A stretch of DNA of 64,000 nt from positions 2,162,501 through 2,226,500 of the forward strand of contig JACVTC010000009.1 of NCBI GenBank assembly GCA_016946835.1, in the 5' to 3' direction. Below are positions 46,936 through 58,470 of this stretch, piece by piece. The notes beneath the pieces were generated by a model. That model was given only the letters and a program-made list of their open reading frames with translations. It did not search any database and had not been told where the DNA came from. Positions within the stretch are counted from its first letter, which is position 1, and each line of letters begins with the position of its first letter. Source of the DNA: Neocallimastix lanati (nom. inval.) (taxonomy: Eukaryota > Neocallimastigomycota > Neocallimastigomycetes > Neocallimastigales > Neocallimastigaceae). A program made the translations under genes and the position numbers.

Positions 46936-49900
46936 TTAGGACTTCGTCCCTGAAGTCTCTATTTCACATAACTTATACGGAACAATATTTTTTAAATGGA
47001 CATTACGTTCTGCAATTTCATTAGTGAGCGGATCACACAAGGTAACAGTATTAAATTGTTTTTTAACTATCTTCATTGGTCCAAGGAAAAATGGGTCAAG
47101 TTTTCTTCGATTTATTAGTCGTACTAATACAAGATCCCCTGGATTGTAATCTGCCTTAAGTCTCTTCATTTGTTTTCTTCGATCTTCCCAAAGCTTATTA
47201 GCTGTTTCAATATTGTTAACAGCTTCTTTTATCCATTTATTATGTTTTGTGAATCTTCTAATTAAATATTCTTCGTCAGACTCCCACTCCTCTTTTTTAT
47301 CTAAGTTAATCATTAGCTCAAATGGCTGCAAATCCCGACGACCATATAGAAGCTCAAAACTTGAAAATTTAGTTGTTTCATGCTTACATGTTCTAATAGC
47401 CCATAATGCACTTGGAAGGATTTCGTCCCAATTAGTAGTATTTTTATTACATAATATTCTTAAATACTTCCCAATTTCTTTATTGCGATTCTCTACCTCG
47501 CCATTGGATTCCGGGTGATAAACATTAGTATAGTTTACATAGACACCATAGAGATCTAAGAAAGACTTTGTCTTATCTGATCGAAACTGCGGACCGTTGT
47601 CAGTGACAAGTATCTCTGGTGTACCGTGCCTAGAAAATACTCTTGTAAGAAAATGTATGACATCATCAGATTCGATATTAATACTGGGTTCGGCTTCGAC
47701 CCACTTGGTAAGATAATCTACTAATACAAAGATATATTGGTATCCCTTCTGTGTTTTGGGTAAAGGTCCAACAATGTCTAATCCAACCTTCGTAAATGGT
47801 AAACCAGGTTTAGTAGATAAATTTTCAGTTTGATAATTTCCTGTTTGTGGACGAAAGAGTTAGCATCTTTTACATGTTCTAACTAAGTACTTAACATCCA
47901 CTATCATGTTTCTCCAGTAGTAGTCGCGTTTGAGCCGATTATAAGTCTTGAATATTCCTTCATGCCCGATTCCATGGGCCTGTAAAACAAGATTTATCTT
48001 TTCTTCATTATCCTTTATAACTTTTCTTAGGGTTTTAGAATCTTTATCATCATAATATTCTACATTGTCAATTGTTACAAAGCTATTTTTAAAATTATTA
48101 ACGGGGTTATTACCATCTTCCAATATTAAAGGAGCAACTATTTCGTCTTTAGATTCCATTCTGGACAGTGCATCTGCTATGACATTCTTTTTTCCGGGTT
48201 CGTATAATACTTTTATTTTAAGCATTGAAAATAATATTACCCATCTTGTCTGTCTTGCATTATTTGTTTCTTTATTCTTAAAGAGTCCTACTAATGGTTT
48301 GTGATCCGTGTAGAGAAGAGTTTCGAATTTATTTCCAGCAAAGTATGATTTAAATTTTTTGACACAATAAGCAGCAGCAGTACCTTCAAGATCAGTAATT
48401 CCGTAGTTTTGTTCTCCTGGTTTTAAAGTTCGACTAATAAAATGTATTGGCTTTTCATTATTATTTTCATCTTTCTGTAATAATACACCTCCTATTCCTG
48501 AATATGATGCATCCGTACGTATAATAAATTGCTTTTCAAAATCTGGCATTGTTAGTATTGGTGCTTTCATTAATCTATCTTTCAACTTATCGAATCCTTC
48601 TTCTTGTTCTGAGTTCCAAACAAATGGGGTTTCTTTCTTTAAAAGTTTATAGAGAGGTTTAGCAATACTTGAGTAATTAGCAATAAATTTACGATAGTAT
48701 CCAACTGCGCCCAAGAAGGACTGGAGTTGCTTTACTGTTGTAGGAGCAGACCAACTAGCAATGGCGTTGACTTTAGACATTATCGGTGAAATTCCTTCAA
48801 CTGAGAGTGTATGTCCCAGAAGCTCTACCTTTTTCTTAAAGAAATTGCTTTTTTCTAGATTTACTTTTAACCGATTTACGGATATAATTTCAAAAACTTT
48901 AATAATATCTTTAATATGTTCTTCTAATGAATTGGAAAAAATAACTAAGTCGTCGATGTAGATGAACATACATACTCCAATTAGTGGGAAAAAGATCCTG
49001 TTCATTTCCCTCTGGAAGGTTGCTGGTGCATTACAGAGACCGAAAGGCATGACACGAAATTGATAGTTTCCAAAGATAGTAGTGAAACTGGTTTTAGGAA
49101 TATCATTCTTTGACATTGGAATTTGATGGAATCCTGAAAACAAGTCTATAGTTGTAAAATATTTGACTTTCTTCCCTATGGAGAAAAGGATTTCATCTAT
49201 TAAGGGTAATGAGTATGCATCTTTTATAGTTAAATCATTCAATTTTCGAAAGTCTATGCACATTCGCCATTTATTATTTTTTTTAAGAACTAGTATTACA
49301 GGGAAAGACCATGGTGAATTGGATGGTTCTATAAGTTTATTATTAATTAGCTTGGTGATTTCTTCCTTAAGTGCATCAGCTTGTACCTTTGATAAGCGAT
49401 AGCATTTTTGTTTGATTGGTTTAGCACCATCTTTCAATTGAATGGTATGTGGTAATAATTTAGTTGACTGTAATTCCTCAATTTTGGTAGCTAAAATATG
49501 ATAATATTTATTAAATAATTTTTTAACTTGTTTTTTATATTTTCACGGAATTTCCAATATTAACTTATCAATTATTTCCTTTTTCTCGTCAATATCCTCT
49601 TTTTCTTTTACCTTTTTTGTAAAACAAAGTAACAACAATCTGTCTTCTTCTTCATTTGTTTGTTTGGTAGGCAATTCTTCAGTGCTTATACATTTATCCT
49701 TTTTGTGTAAAGGTATTATTCTCTCCCAAGTCTCATCTCTGTTCATTCTACAAAGGAAATTGTCAACTGGGTTTATGAAAAGGTGATTTTCTTTAAGTGT
49801 TCTATATCCGATTAGTACGTCAAAGATATTTTTATCATGATCAATTATCCTAAAGCTATCTTGTATTTCTATATTTCCAAATTTTAGTCTCAAATAACAA

Positions 49901-50740
49901 GTTTCCATAACGATATTCTTATTGGAGAAAACTTGAATAATGTTATCATCAGTGTATCCAGATGGAGTTATATTCTTTAATTTGTTAAAGTATTTCCTTG
50001 TAATTAAGTTAATGCTAGCACAAGTATCTAGAAACGCTACTCCTGGTGTGTTTTCTACGATACATTCTGCGGTCGCAACGTCTTCTCTGCTTAATGCGGA
50101 CATCATCACCTTTTCTGGGTTTTCTTCAGTCATCTCAGGGGCTTTCAATTTTAATGCCTTAGAGAGTTCCGATCTTAGCTTAGGACTCGCATCAATCAAT
50201 TGGGATATTGAGATATTTGCCAATAGCTTGTTTAGGTCGTTTGTAATGTTGTACCTTTTCCTTCCTTCCATCATAGACACATGTTTAGTATTGTTATTAC
50301 CTAGTTGCTTATTCCTTTTTTCTTTTATTGTATCACTTGGTAATGTACTTTGATTCTTATTTGGTTTATTGATATTGCTGTTATTCTTTTCTGCTTCGGT
50401 CTGTATTTCTTTAGTTCTTTCTATTTTTGACATGCTTTTCTCTTTATTTATTGATGGTTGTGCAATTATTGAAACATCTACTTCTTCAAGTTTTTCTGTG
50501 TTGGAATTTTTGTTATTTTCAGTTTCCATGTTATCTTGAGCATACTGAAGGCCTTTAGGGATTGGTATACTAACTGGGTTTTCTTTTAATGTTCTTATAG
50601 TTCTATTTTCATAAGGTTTTGAACCAGAATTATTTTTATTTCTTCTTATAACCGCAGCTAAAATTGGTTCTTTTGACTCTGTAGGGTTCTGATAGGTTGT
50701 GGTTTGATATACGGGAGTTTCCCTTCTCCCATTTATTAGT
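46936..50740 (-). pseudogene. Element H pol region
   Basis: On the minus strand: aspartic protease (AFLDTCASINLI near 50030), RT (DLFSGFHQIPM near 49140; CMFIYIDDLVIFS near 48960), RNase H (IRTDASYSGIGGVLLQK near 48520), integrase zinc finger (HGIGHEGIFKTYNRLKRDYY near 47965; CKRC), integrase core, and C-terminal module (FLGPMKIVKKQFNTVTLCD near 47070). Same architecture as A and B, no chromodomain. Fossil: broken, with about three breaks. Confidence 0.85.
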
Positions 50741-50745
50741 TTAAA
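50713..50745 (-). promoter_or_regulatory. Gag-pol -1 frameshift cassette, element H
   Basis: On the minus strand TTTAAAC (50739-50745) in gag register T TTA AAC, immediately followed by the gag stop, an 8-nt spacer, GGGAG (50726-50730), 8-nt loop, and CTCCC (50713-50717). Confidence 0.75.
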
Positions 50746-51644
50746 TGATTATTTTCTTTTTCTTTATTTTCTCTCTCTTCTATTTCAGCTAACTGCTTAA
50801 ATGTATAAGGACACCTTCTAAAGATGTGACCTATTTTTCCACATCGGAAGCAAACTATATTTTCATTGCGATTTGTTTCATTTTGAGATTTATTTTCAAA
50901 TTCAGTATTATTTACATTTCTTTGGTTAAAATAATTATTATTTTGAAGTGTGCGTCTTTGATTCTGCTTCTGATTATAATTATAGTTATTATTATAATTA
51001 TTCCTTCTAGTATTAAAGTAATTATTACTCCTTCTATTATTATTGTATTCATGTTGATATCTTTCAGATTGATTATTGGACTGGCCATGAAATAGTGTTG
51101 TCATTACCGTAACTTTATTTGACGTCTTTATTTGTTCCGCTCTCTCGGCCAATTCAGCTTCTTCAAACGCGTCTTCTAAATCTTCCGATCGTTGGGTAAT
51201 TACTTGAGATCTAATGTAAGGTCTATACTTAATTGATTCAATATAATCATCTACAGTAACAAATGTTTGGTAAAATTTTGGTAAGCTATCGTAGAGTTTC
51301 TTATATCTCCAGTTGAAGTCGGCTATTGTTTCACCCCTTTGAATCTTCAATTTTTGTAGCATTTTACATTTTTCTTGTGGTGTGATCCTAAGTGCTTCCT
51401 CCAAAGCTTCTTTTATCTCTTTTATGGATGGATAAATCTTACCATCTTCAGTTTCCTTTTCTAGTTCTTGTACTACACCTCTTAGCCTTCCATTTACACA
51501 TTCTAATGCCCAAATGAATATACTCTTAGGAGATTCTATATCTGCTAGAGCCATCAACCTATTAAATTCTTCAAACCAAGAGTCCAATTCTCCTGTTGAT
51601 TCAGTTACTCTTGGTAATAATTTTTGGATTTCTAAAATCTTCAT
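50736..51644 (-). CDS. Element H Gag
   Basis: A 302-residue Gag opening MKILEIQKLLPRVTE. Capsid-like part to about residue 175 (ITPQEKCKMLQKLKIQRGET), Asn/Arg/Tyr-rich linker, CCHC knuckle CFRCGKIGHIFRRC near residue 270. Close to the Gags of A and B. Confidence 0.85.
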   Translation of the reverse strand: MKILEIQKLLPRVTESTGELDSWFEEFNRLMALADIESPKSIFIWALECVNGRLRGVVQELEKETEDGKIYPSIKEIKEALEEALRITPQEKCKMLQKLKIQRGETIADFNWRYKKLYDSLPKFYQTFVTVDDYIESIKYRPYIRSQVITQRSEDLEDAFEEAELAERAEQIKTSNKVTVMTTLFHGQSNNQSERYQHEYNNNRRSNNYFNTRRNNYNNNYNYNQKQNQRRTLQNNNYFNQRNVNNTEFENKSQNETNRNENIVCFRCGKIGHIFRRCPYTFKQLAEIEERENKEKENNHLN

Positions 51645-51972
51645 TCTCTTACTTTCTATTGTTAATATTTTAATATTTTATATAACTAATTAAACTGTTA
51701 TTTTGTTATAAAAACCCGACCAGTAATCTTATTATTATACGCTAATTTCTGTGACGTTTCGTCCCCTGTGTTCATTCCGTCACTTCTCCTCGCACTTGCA
51801 AACGACTCGAAGATCTTTACACAGCCCTAATCCCCCACGCTGACCGAAATTAGCAGCTTGTATAATGCTGAAATTAAAATTACTGTTGTTTAAATAACAA
51901 AAGAAGGAAAACTTCTATTACCAGTTGAACAACAATAACAATATTTCAATCCAAAGGTTGATGGATGGATCA

Positions 51973-52047
<75 letters not shown>

Positions 52048-52207
52048 TTTATAACTCACTATTACTACTATCACTATTATATATAAATATATTTATAAAA
52101 ATTCTACACACTAAATTAATTATTATTCAATTATTTATTACTTTAACTATATTTTATTCTTTCAATTTATAAAATTTCTTATATTATTGTTATTATTAAT
52201 TTATACT

Positions 52208-52271
<64 letters not shown>

Positions 52272-52346
52272 GTCTATTCTAAATTATTGAATTAATTATT
52301 TTCATATTATTATTGTCTTGTCCTGCATAGCTCGCCAAAATTTTTA
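51645..52346 (-). other. Element H leader and primer site
   Basis: Contains a GC-richer block (51715-51865; for example CACAGCCCTAATCCCCCACG), T tracts at 51977-52012 and 52209-52265, and (ATT)n at 52012-52048. The primer site TGGCGAGCTATGCAGGAC lies at 52322-52339 on the minus strand, identical to that of B. No gene. Confidence 0.7.
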
Positions 52347-53019
52347 TGGTACAGGACTTTTCATTTATTTATTTTCAATAATAATATATTCTAATTAATT
52401 CTAATTAAACTTATTTATTTATTTCCGAATATTATCTAAACTAATTAAACTCAACATTAATATTCTAATGTTTTTAAATATTAACTAAGCTCTCTTTTAT
52501 TTTATTTTAAACCCCTTAACTAACTTAATTATTATTTAAACTTAAAACTATTATATTAACAACACAGCTTAACACTAAATTAAAACACCCTTAATTTATT
52601 TTACCTTATTTTATTCTAAAATTTAATTTATAAAATTTGAGAGAGAGTTTTTAATATTTTTTGATTTTACAAGTTATTTATAGAATTTAATGAAGTTTTT
52701 TAATTGGTTCAAATAAATTTTTAATTAATTAAAATAAAATATAAAAAATAATAAAATAATATATAAAAATAATAAAAATTAAAGTAAAAATAAAAGTAAA
52801 AGTAAAAATAAAAATAAAAATATAAAATAAAAATAAAATATAAGATAAAAATAATATAATAAAAATTAAAATAAAAATAAAGTAAAAGTAAAAATACAAA
52901 TAAAAATTTAAAATAAAAATAAAGATATAAAATAAAAATAATATAAAAAAAAAATAAAAACAAATATAAAATAATAAATTCAATAATATAAGCAATATTA
53001 GATTGTTCCGTATCATAAT

Positions 53020-53525
53020 TGATACGATATTTTTATTAAACATCAATATCAATATTTATTTTATTTTATTTGGACGATAACAGTAGGGAATAATTGACAA
53101 AATAATATATTCTAATATTATATAGAATAATACACACAATAATAATATTCACACTTTAATATTTAGTTTATTTATTTTATTTATTTATTATCATTCATCA
53201 ATAAAAATACATCATCAATATAAATAGTTGTTAATTAGTTAAAATATAATTAAATCATTCAATAAAATATAATTAATTACTAAAATCTCTCATATTGTTA
53301 ATGTAAACTAAATATAAAACTACACTAAACTATACTAATAGACATGTTTATAGGTTAAATTATTAATAAACTAAATTAATATTAATAAAAGAACCCTTTC
53401 TTAAACTATTATTATTTACTAACTATATATAATATTACTAAATTATTATTAACCAATAAGATTTTATCAAATAATTCCTAACCTAAGTTTCACTAAATTA
53501 TGGTGTTTATGGTGGTACCGTATCA
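53020..53525 (-). mobile_element. Solo LTR J
   Basis: TGATACGATATTTTTATT...GGTGGTACCGTATCA on the plus strand, 506 bp, flanked by TAAT at 53016-53019 and 53526-53529. Related to the LTR of element I (same TGATACGATATTTT start, CGTATCA end). It shares its left TAAT with element H. Confidence 0.75.
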
Positions 53526-54371
53526 TAATGTTATGGTTCGGGTTTTATTAGAATTTTATTTAATTATTTATTTTTAATATTTTTCTGTCTACATTTTAAT
53601 TATTGAAAAACTTCACTTATTTATACTTTTTGAAAAAAAATAAATATGTAAAGCCTTTCTACATTTTATTATCATATTTAAAAAAAAATATTTACTATTA
53701 CTAATTACTTAAAATTTTATATTAATTTAAATTAACTAATTCATAAGTATTTTTATTTTAATAAATTTTGTTTATATAATTTTATATTATTTTTCATATA
53801 CTAAAACTAAATTATTTAATATATACGAAAAGTAACAAGCAAAATTTAAAAAGATTTTACAGAAAAATAAAGTTATTTTAATCAAGAATGTTAATATAAT
53901 ATTCTTATATTTTATATAAAATAAATTTAAAAACTATAATATATTTAATATTTATTATTAATCAATTAAGATTTGATTTTATTTGTGGGGAATAAAAATA
54001 TAAAATAATCAATTTAAAAATAAAATAAAATACTAAAAAGAATACAAGTTTAATATTGATACAATATAATAATAATATAATAATATATTTGAAAATAAAA
54101 ATAAAATATTAATATTGATAATAAACACTTTAATAAAATAATAAAATTTAAGGTTAAATTATAGATATTGATATTAATAATAAAAATATAAAATTATTGA
54201 TAATATTTTAGAAACTTTTAATAAAAATATAAAAAAAATAAATATATTTAGAAAATATTTTAGTATAGAAAATATAGTAAAGTAATATTAAGTAAAGAAT
54301 AATATAATGGATTCTAAAGTAAGTTGAAATTCTAATTAATAATCCATTATATGTTCGTTCTTTACCAATAA

Positions 54372-54899
54372 TGATACGATATTTTATTTATGTATCTAAA
54401 TTAATATTTATTTATGGGCAATGACAATAAGGAATTATGACAAAATAATGTATTCTAATATTAAATAGAAATAACACATACAATAATACAAAATAAAGTA
54501 ATAAATATATCTTTTTAATGTACTCTTTATTTATTATTAATTATTAATTATTACATCAATTATTATTATTACTCTCTTACATAAATATTATAATTAATTA
54601 TCTCAAATATACATAATATCTCTTTTTAACTATACTAAAATAAAATATAAAAATAGCTATTTATGTGAATTAATTTATCATAAGTATATACTTATAAATA
54701 AAAGAATTCTCCGTTTAATAATTATTATTCTAAAATTATATATATTATTCTAAAATTATTATTGACCAATAATATTTAAGTATTTCTTTAACCTAAAGAA
54801 TCTACCTAAATACCATTTTTATAGTGGTCACGTATCAAGACGCCCCCACTTAAATTAGACTTCGTCCCCTGAAGTCTCTATAACCATATAATAAAATTT

Positions 54900-54946
<47 letters not shown>

Positions 54947-54966
54947 TTATTAAAATTTATTATTGG

Positions 54967-55006
<40 letters not shown>

Positions 55007-57272
55007 ATTAAATTTTTGAATTAATGATTATTATATTTTTTGAAATTCGAAATCTTGAAATTTCGAATTAATTTAATTTAAATTATTGTTATATATATAA
55101 TTATTTATTTATTAATACTTCATCATAATTAAATTATTTATTTATTTTTTTTATTTCTATTATTATTATTTTTATTATTATTATTGTTATTGTTATTGTT
55201 ATTGTTATTATTGTTTTTATTATAATTCATTTCGTTAATATTATTAACATTTTTATTTTCGTTATTTGTATAATTATCATTGTTATTAGTATTGTTATTA
55301 TTAAAACCACTATTATTTCCTACTGAATTTATGTTTCTACTATATCCATTATTGTTTTTATTTATATTATTTCCAATTATATTATCTTGAGTATTATCTA
55401 TATTTGAATTAAACGTATTTTCTACACAATTATTATTTAAATTATTGTTGAAATTAATTTCATTTCCAATATTTACATCTTTATTTCCTTGCATATTATA
55501 ATTTATACCATGATTATTGTATATTCTATTTTTTTTTGTATTCATATTCTCATTTAAACTACTGTTATTGTTATTGGTACCAAAATTTTTATTTAAATCA
55601 TAATTACTTTTATTTAGATAATTATTTAAATTATTATAATTATTATTACCAAAATTATTATTTAAATTATAATTATTTCTATAAATTTCTCTATTTCCAT
55701 TATGCTTTTTACCAAAACTAATCATGTTATGATGATTTTCAGCAATATTACTATTTAAATTATAATTTCTACGATAATAATTAATATAGTTTTTATTTCT
55801 ATCATATGAATTAAATTTATAATTATAATTATTATGGTTTCCAGGTATAAAATTTCTTCTTTTATTTATTTCCAAAATTCCAGTTCTTTCTAATTCCGCT
55901 AATTCTTTAAACGAGTGTCTACAATTAATTGCTTTATGACCTAACTCATAGCATCTAAAGCACATAATTTTATTATTCTTATTGTTTTTATTGCTATTTA
56001 ATTTATTCATTTTGCAATTATTATTATTCCATTTTTGATTATTATTCTTATAAATATTATTTAAATTTAAATTTAATTTCTTTTCAATTCTTTCAACTTT
56101 TTCTGCATATTTGATAGCTTCTTTTATATCTTCGATTTCTTCTTCTAATATTCTTAAACAAGGATATATTCTGGACCTGATTGAATTAACATAATTATTA
56201 ACAGTAATTAATTTCTTTATATTACTATCAATATCATTATATTTTCTTAAGTATTTATAATTAAAATTACTAATTGATTCATTTGAATTAATTTTTAAAT
56301 TAATTAAGTTCCAATATTTTACGCTTGATGTTATTTCTAGATATTCTTCTAAGGCTATTTTTATTTCTTTTAAGCTAGGAACCTGATTATTTTTTTCCTT
56401 TAATTCATCAAGAACATACCTAATTTCTTTATTTACACATTCTTTACATAAAATAAATCTTCTTTCTTGTTCTTTTATATTCCATAATTCAAATAACTCA
56501 GTTAATTCTTCTATCCATTCATTAATATCATTATTATAATTTTCTAATAATGGTAACGTATTTAATATCTTAAAAACATTCATCTTTAAAAAATTTTATT
56601 TATTCTTATATATTTTTTTATTATAATTTTCTATTTCAATTTAATATTATTATAACTATTACTATTATAATTATTAGTAACTAATTTAAACTAATTAAAT
56701 TCTTTTTATATACATACTAAAAATATTTATTATATAGACGTATTATTTTATTAATATTATTTTCATATTATTTTGCTATTGTCACGCCCGGATTCTCCAC
56801 CAAATTTGATACGATATTTTATTTATGTATCTAAATTAATATTTATTTATGGGCAATGACAATAAGGAATTATGACAAAATAATGTATTCTAATATTAAA
56901 TAGAAATAACACATACAATAATACAAAATAAAGTAATAAATATATCTTTTTAATGTACTCTTTATTTATTATTAATTATTAATTATTACATCAATTATTA
57001 TTATTACTCTCTTACATAAATATTATAATTAATTATCTCAAATATACATAATATCTCTTTTTAACTATACTAAAATAAAATATAAAAATAGCTATTTATG
57101 TGAATTAATTTATCATAAGTATATACTTATAAATAAAAGAATTCTCCGTTTAATAATTATTATTCTAAAATTATATATATTATTCTAAAATTATTATTGA
57201 CCAATAATATTTAAGTATTTCTTTAACCTAAAGAATCTACCTAAATACCATTTTTATAGTGGTCACGTATCA
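54372..57272 (-). mobile_element. Element I: gag-only LTR element
   Basis: Two LTRs of equal length (54372-54837 and 56807-57272, 466 bp each, apparently identical), flanked by ATAA (54368-54371; 57273-57276). Inside: primer site (56785-56802), gag (55138-56583), long T tracts (54898-54989) and a short tail of pol-end sequence beside the left LTR. There is no protease, RT, RNase H or integrase. Equal LTRs imply recent movement using enzymes supplied by another element. Confidence 0.85.
55138..56583 (-). CDS. Element I Gag with long Asn-rich tail
   Basis: A 481-residue open frame. Residues 1 to about 170 are capsid-like and align in pattern with the Gags of A, B and H (MNVFKILNTLPLLENYNNDI; ITSSVKYWNLINLKINSNES). 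A CCHC-like knuckle, CFRCYELGHKAINCRH, lies near residue 209. The remaining 260 residues are strongly Asn-rich with recurring YNLN and NNFG units. The Gag is larger than its relatives because of this tail. It is open while the element lacks pol, which suggests selection on, or recent origin of, the Gag alone. Confidence 0.75.
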   Translation of the reverse strand: MNVFKILNTLPLLENYNNDINEWIEELTELFELWNIKEQERRFILCKECVNKEIRYVLDELKEKNNQVPSLKEIKIALEEYLEITSSVKYWNLINLKINSNESISNFNYKYLRKYNDIDSNIKKLITVNNYVNSIRSRIYPCLRILEEEIEDIKEAIKYAEKVERIEKKLNLNLNNIYKNNNQKWNNNNCKMNKLNSNKNNKNNKIMCFRCYELGHKAINCRHSFKELAELERTGILEINKRRNFIPGNHNNYNYKFNSYDRNKNYINYYRRNYNLNSNIAENHHNMISFGKKHNGNREIYRNNYNLNNNFGNNNYNNLNNYLNKSNYDLNKNFGTNNNNSSLNENMNTKKNRIYNNHGINYNMQGNKDVNIGNEINFNNNLNNNCVENTFNSNIDNTQDNIIGNNINKNNNGYSRNINSVGNNSGFNNNNTNNNDNYTNNENKNVNNINEMNYNKNNNNNNNNNNNNNNKNNNNRNKKNK

Positions 57273-57287
57273 ATAATTTTAACAATT

Positions 57288-57368
57288 GGCTAAGTGGCGG
57301 AGAGGTTAACGCGTCAGGTTTAGGCCCTGGTCACACTTGTGGCGTGGGTTCGAATCCCACCTTAGTCA
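57288..57368 (+). tRNA. tRNA-Leu (anticodon UAG)
   Basis: Acceptor GGCTAAG pairs with CTTAGTC (one G-U), discriminator A at 57368. D arm GGCGGAGAGGTTAACGCG. Anticodon stem TCAGG/CCTGG with loop TTTAGGC, giving anticodon TAG. A long class II variable arm (TCACACTTGTGGC area) and T arm GTGGG-TTCGAAT-CCCAC follow. CCA is not encoded, as in eukaryotes. No intron. The A box (TAAGTGGCGGAGAG area) and B box (GGTTCGAATCC) provide the Pol III promoter. It reads CUA and related Leu codons. LTR K ends 3 bp upstream. Confidence 0.93.
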
Positions 57369-57370
57369 AC

Positions 57371-57377
57371 TTTTTTT
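57371..57377 (+). terminator. Pol III oligo-T terminator
   Basis: A run of seven T directly follows the tRNA-Leu 3' end (CAAC then TTTTTTT), the standard Pol III stop signal. Confidence 0.85.
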
Positions 57378-57714
57378 TATTTTTTTTCCCTCTATCAATT
57401 TGTTATATATATATATATATATTTTTTTTTTGTTTGAAGTAAATATATAATATATATAGTCATAATAGTAATAATTGATAACTGCTTAATAATTATACTC
57501 TATATTTATTAATAATATCTTATATATTCATATATTATGTAATTTAATAAAGTAGACTTATATTTATATTTTATATAAATTAGTTGATACAATTACTTTA
57601 TGCGGTATAAATTTATGTCCATACTAATTTATGTTAAAAATCCTTTAAAATATTTTGTGAAAATTATATAAATGTATTTTCTTGATGTACATTCTATATT
57701 AATTATTATGAATG

Positions 57715-57739
<25 letters not shown>

Positions 57740-57746
<7 letters not shown>

Positions 57747-58470
57747 CAGGCTGAGATTAACGAGAAAGGGGGATACTCCCTTTAAACGAATCAGATTCTA
57801 ATTGGATTCGTTGCCATACTGTTTCGATGTTGACACGAACCTCTCTCTTTAAGCAAGCACTTTAAATTATGGGATTATTTTCAATGATCTCTTGAAACAT
57901 CATGGAGGAAGGAATAATTACACTTATCCTCTCATAGTCAAGTGCTCTCTACTTTAGCAATCATTATATATATAGTCAATCAACAGGAATACTTATCTTA
58001 GAGAGAGGGAACCTTAACTTTATTTATAAGGAAACAACACCTTGGGATAATGAAAATCATCTCATTTAAACTCAGGAGATAATCGAGAGGTCGTTCCAAA
58101 AACTTTATGTGTGTTAGTTCCTAGTACCAGGATAAAAACTATAGAGACTTCATAACAACAAATGCTGGATTAAAAGACTCAGCTCAGAATAAAATGTTTA
58201 AGTTTAAAGCCAAAGAATAAAAAATGAAGTAATTAGAATGTTAGACCAAGCATAAGAAATCTTCACCAAAATGGAAGAAATTGAATTAGGTATTACAATC
58301 AAAGAAAAATTAAAATATCTATATAACATTCTTTACAGATGATTACTGGAAAAACCATGGTTTAATTTCGTCTTGAGAAGTAATCCAGATGAATTCTTGG
58401 AAAATCATAAAAAAATTATATTAACAAGGTCATATGTTGAAAATTAGGATGACGCAAAAGAAAAAAAAAA
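57740..58470 (+). pseudogene. Decayed coding or RNA sequence of unknown origin
   Basis: This stretch has clearly higher complexity and GC than its surroundings. Its start, just after a T tract ending TTTTTCAG, holds two consecutive hairpins: AAAGGG-GGATACT-CCCTTT (57768-57786) and AACGAATC...GATTCGTT (57787-57811). Its end reads like protein (MEEIELGITIKEKLKYLYNI, then LLEKPWFNFVLRSNPDEFLE), interrupted by several stops of different types. I do not recognise the family. It could be a decayed gene whose 3' part survives, or two unrelated pieces. Confidence 0.35.

Larger units (their letters stand above)
46069..53015 (-). mobile_element. Element H: Ty3/gypsy LTR retrotransposon, broken
   Basis: LTRs at 46069-46919 (851 bp, with a GC-rich insert) and 52347-53015 (669 bp); element-strand ends TGATACGGAAC...GTCCTGTACCA. 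Target duplication TAAT at 46065-46068 and 53016-53019. Minus-strand order: 5' LTR, primer site (52322-52339), leader, gag (50736-51644), recoding cassette, pol (46936 to about 50740). Outside the insert the LTRs are nearly identical, so H is young. Broken, with about three breaks in pol. Confidence 0.85.
53529..57284 (-). mobile_element. LTR K, interrupted by element I
   Basis: LTR-like sequence 53529-54371 continues at 57273-57284 after element I. Element-strand start TGTTAAAATTATTGGTAAAG; plus-strand start TGTTATGGTTCGGG. About 60 bp (AAAGAACGAACATATAATGG and beyond) match the start of the LTR of element C. TATAAATAAGTGAAG on the minus strand (near 53620) is promoter-like. It ends 3 bp before the tRNA gene. 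The two flanks do not give a matching duplication, so one end was rearranged. Confidence 0.6.

Noticed and set aside
58170-58450. Reassigned stop codons in the protein-like segment right of the tRNA
   Set aside because: Stops of all three types occur there while other genes in the window use normal stops; decay explains it.
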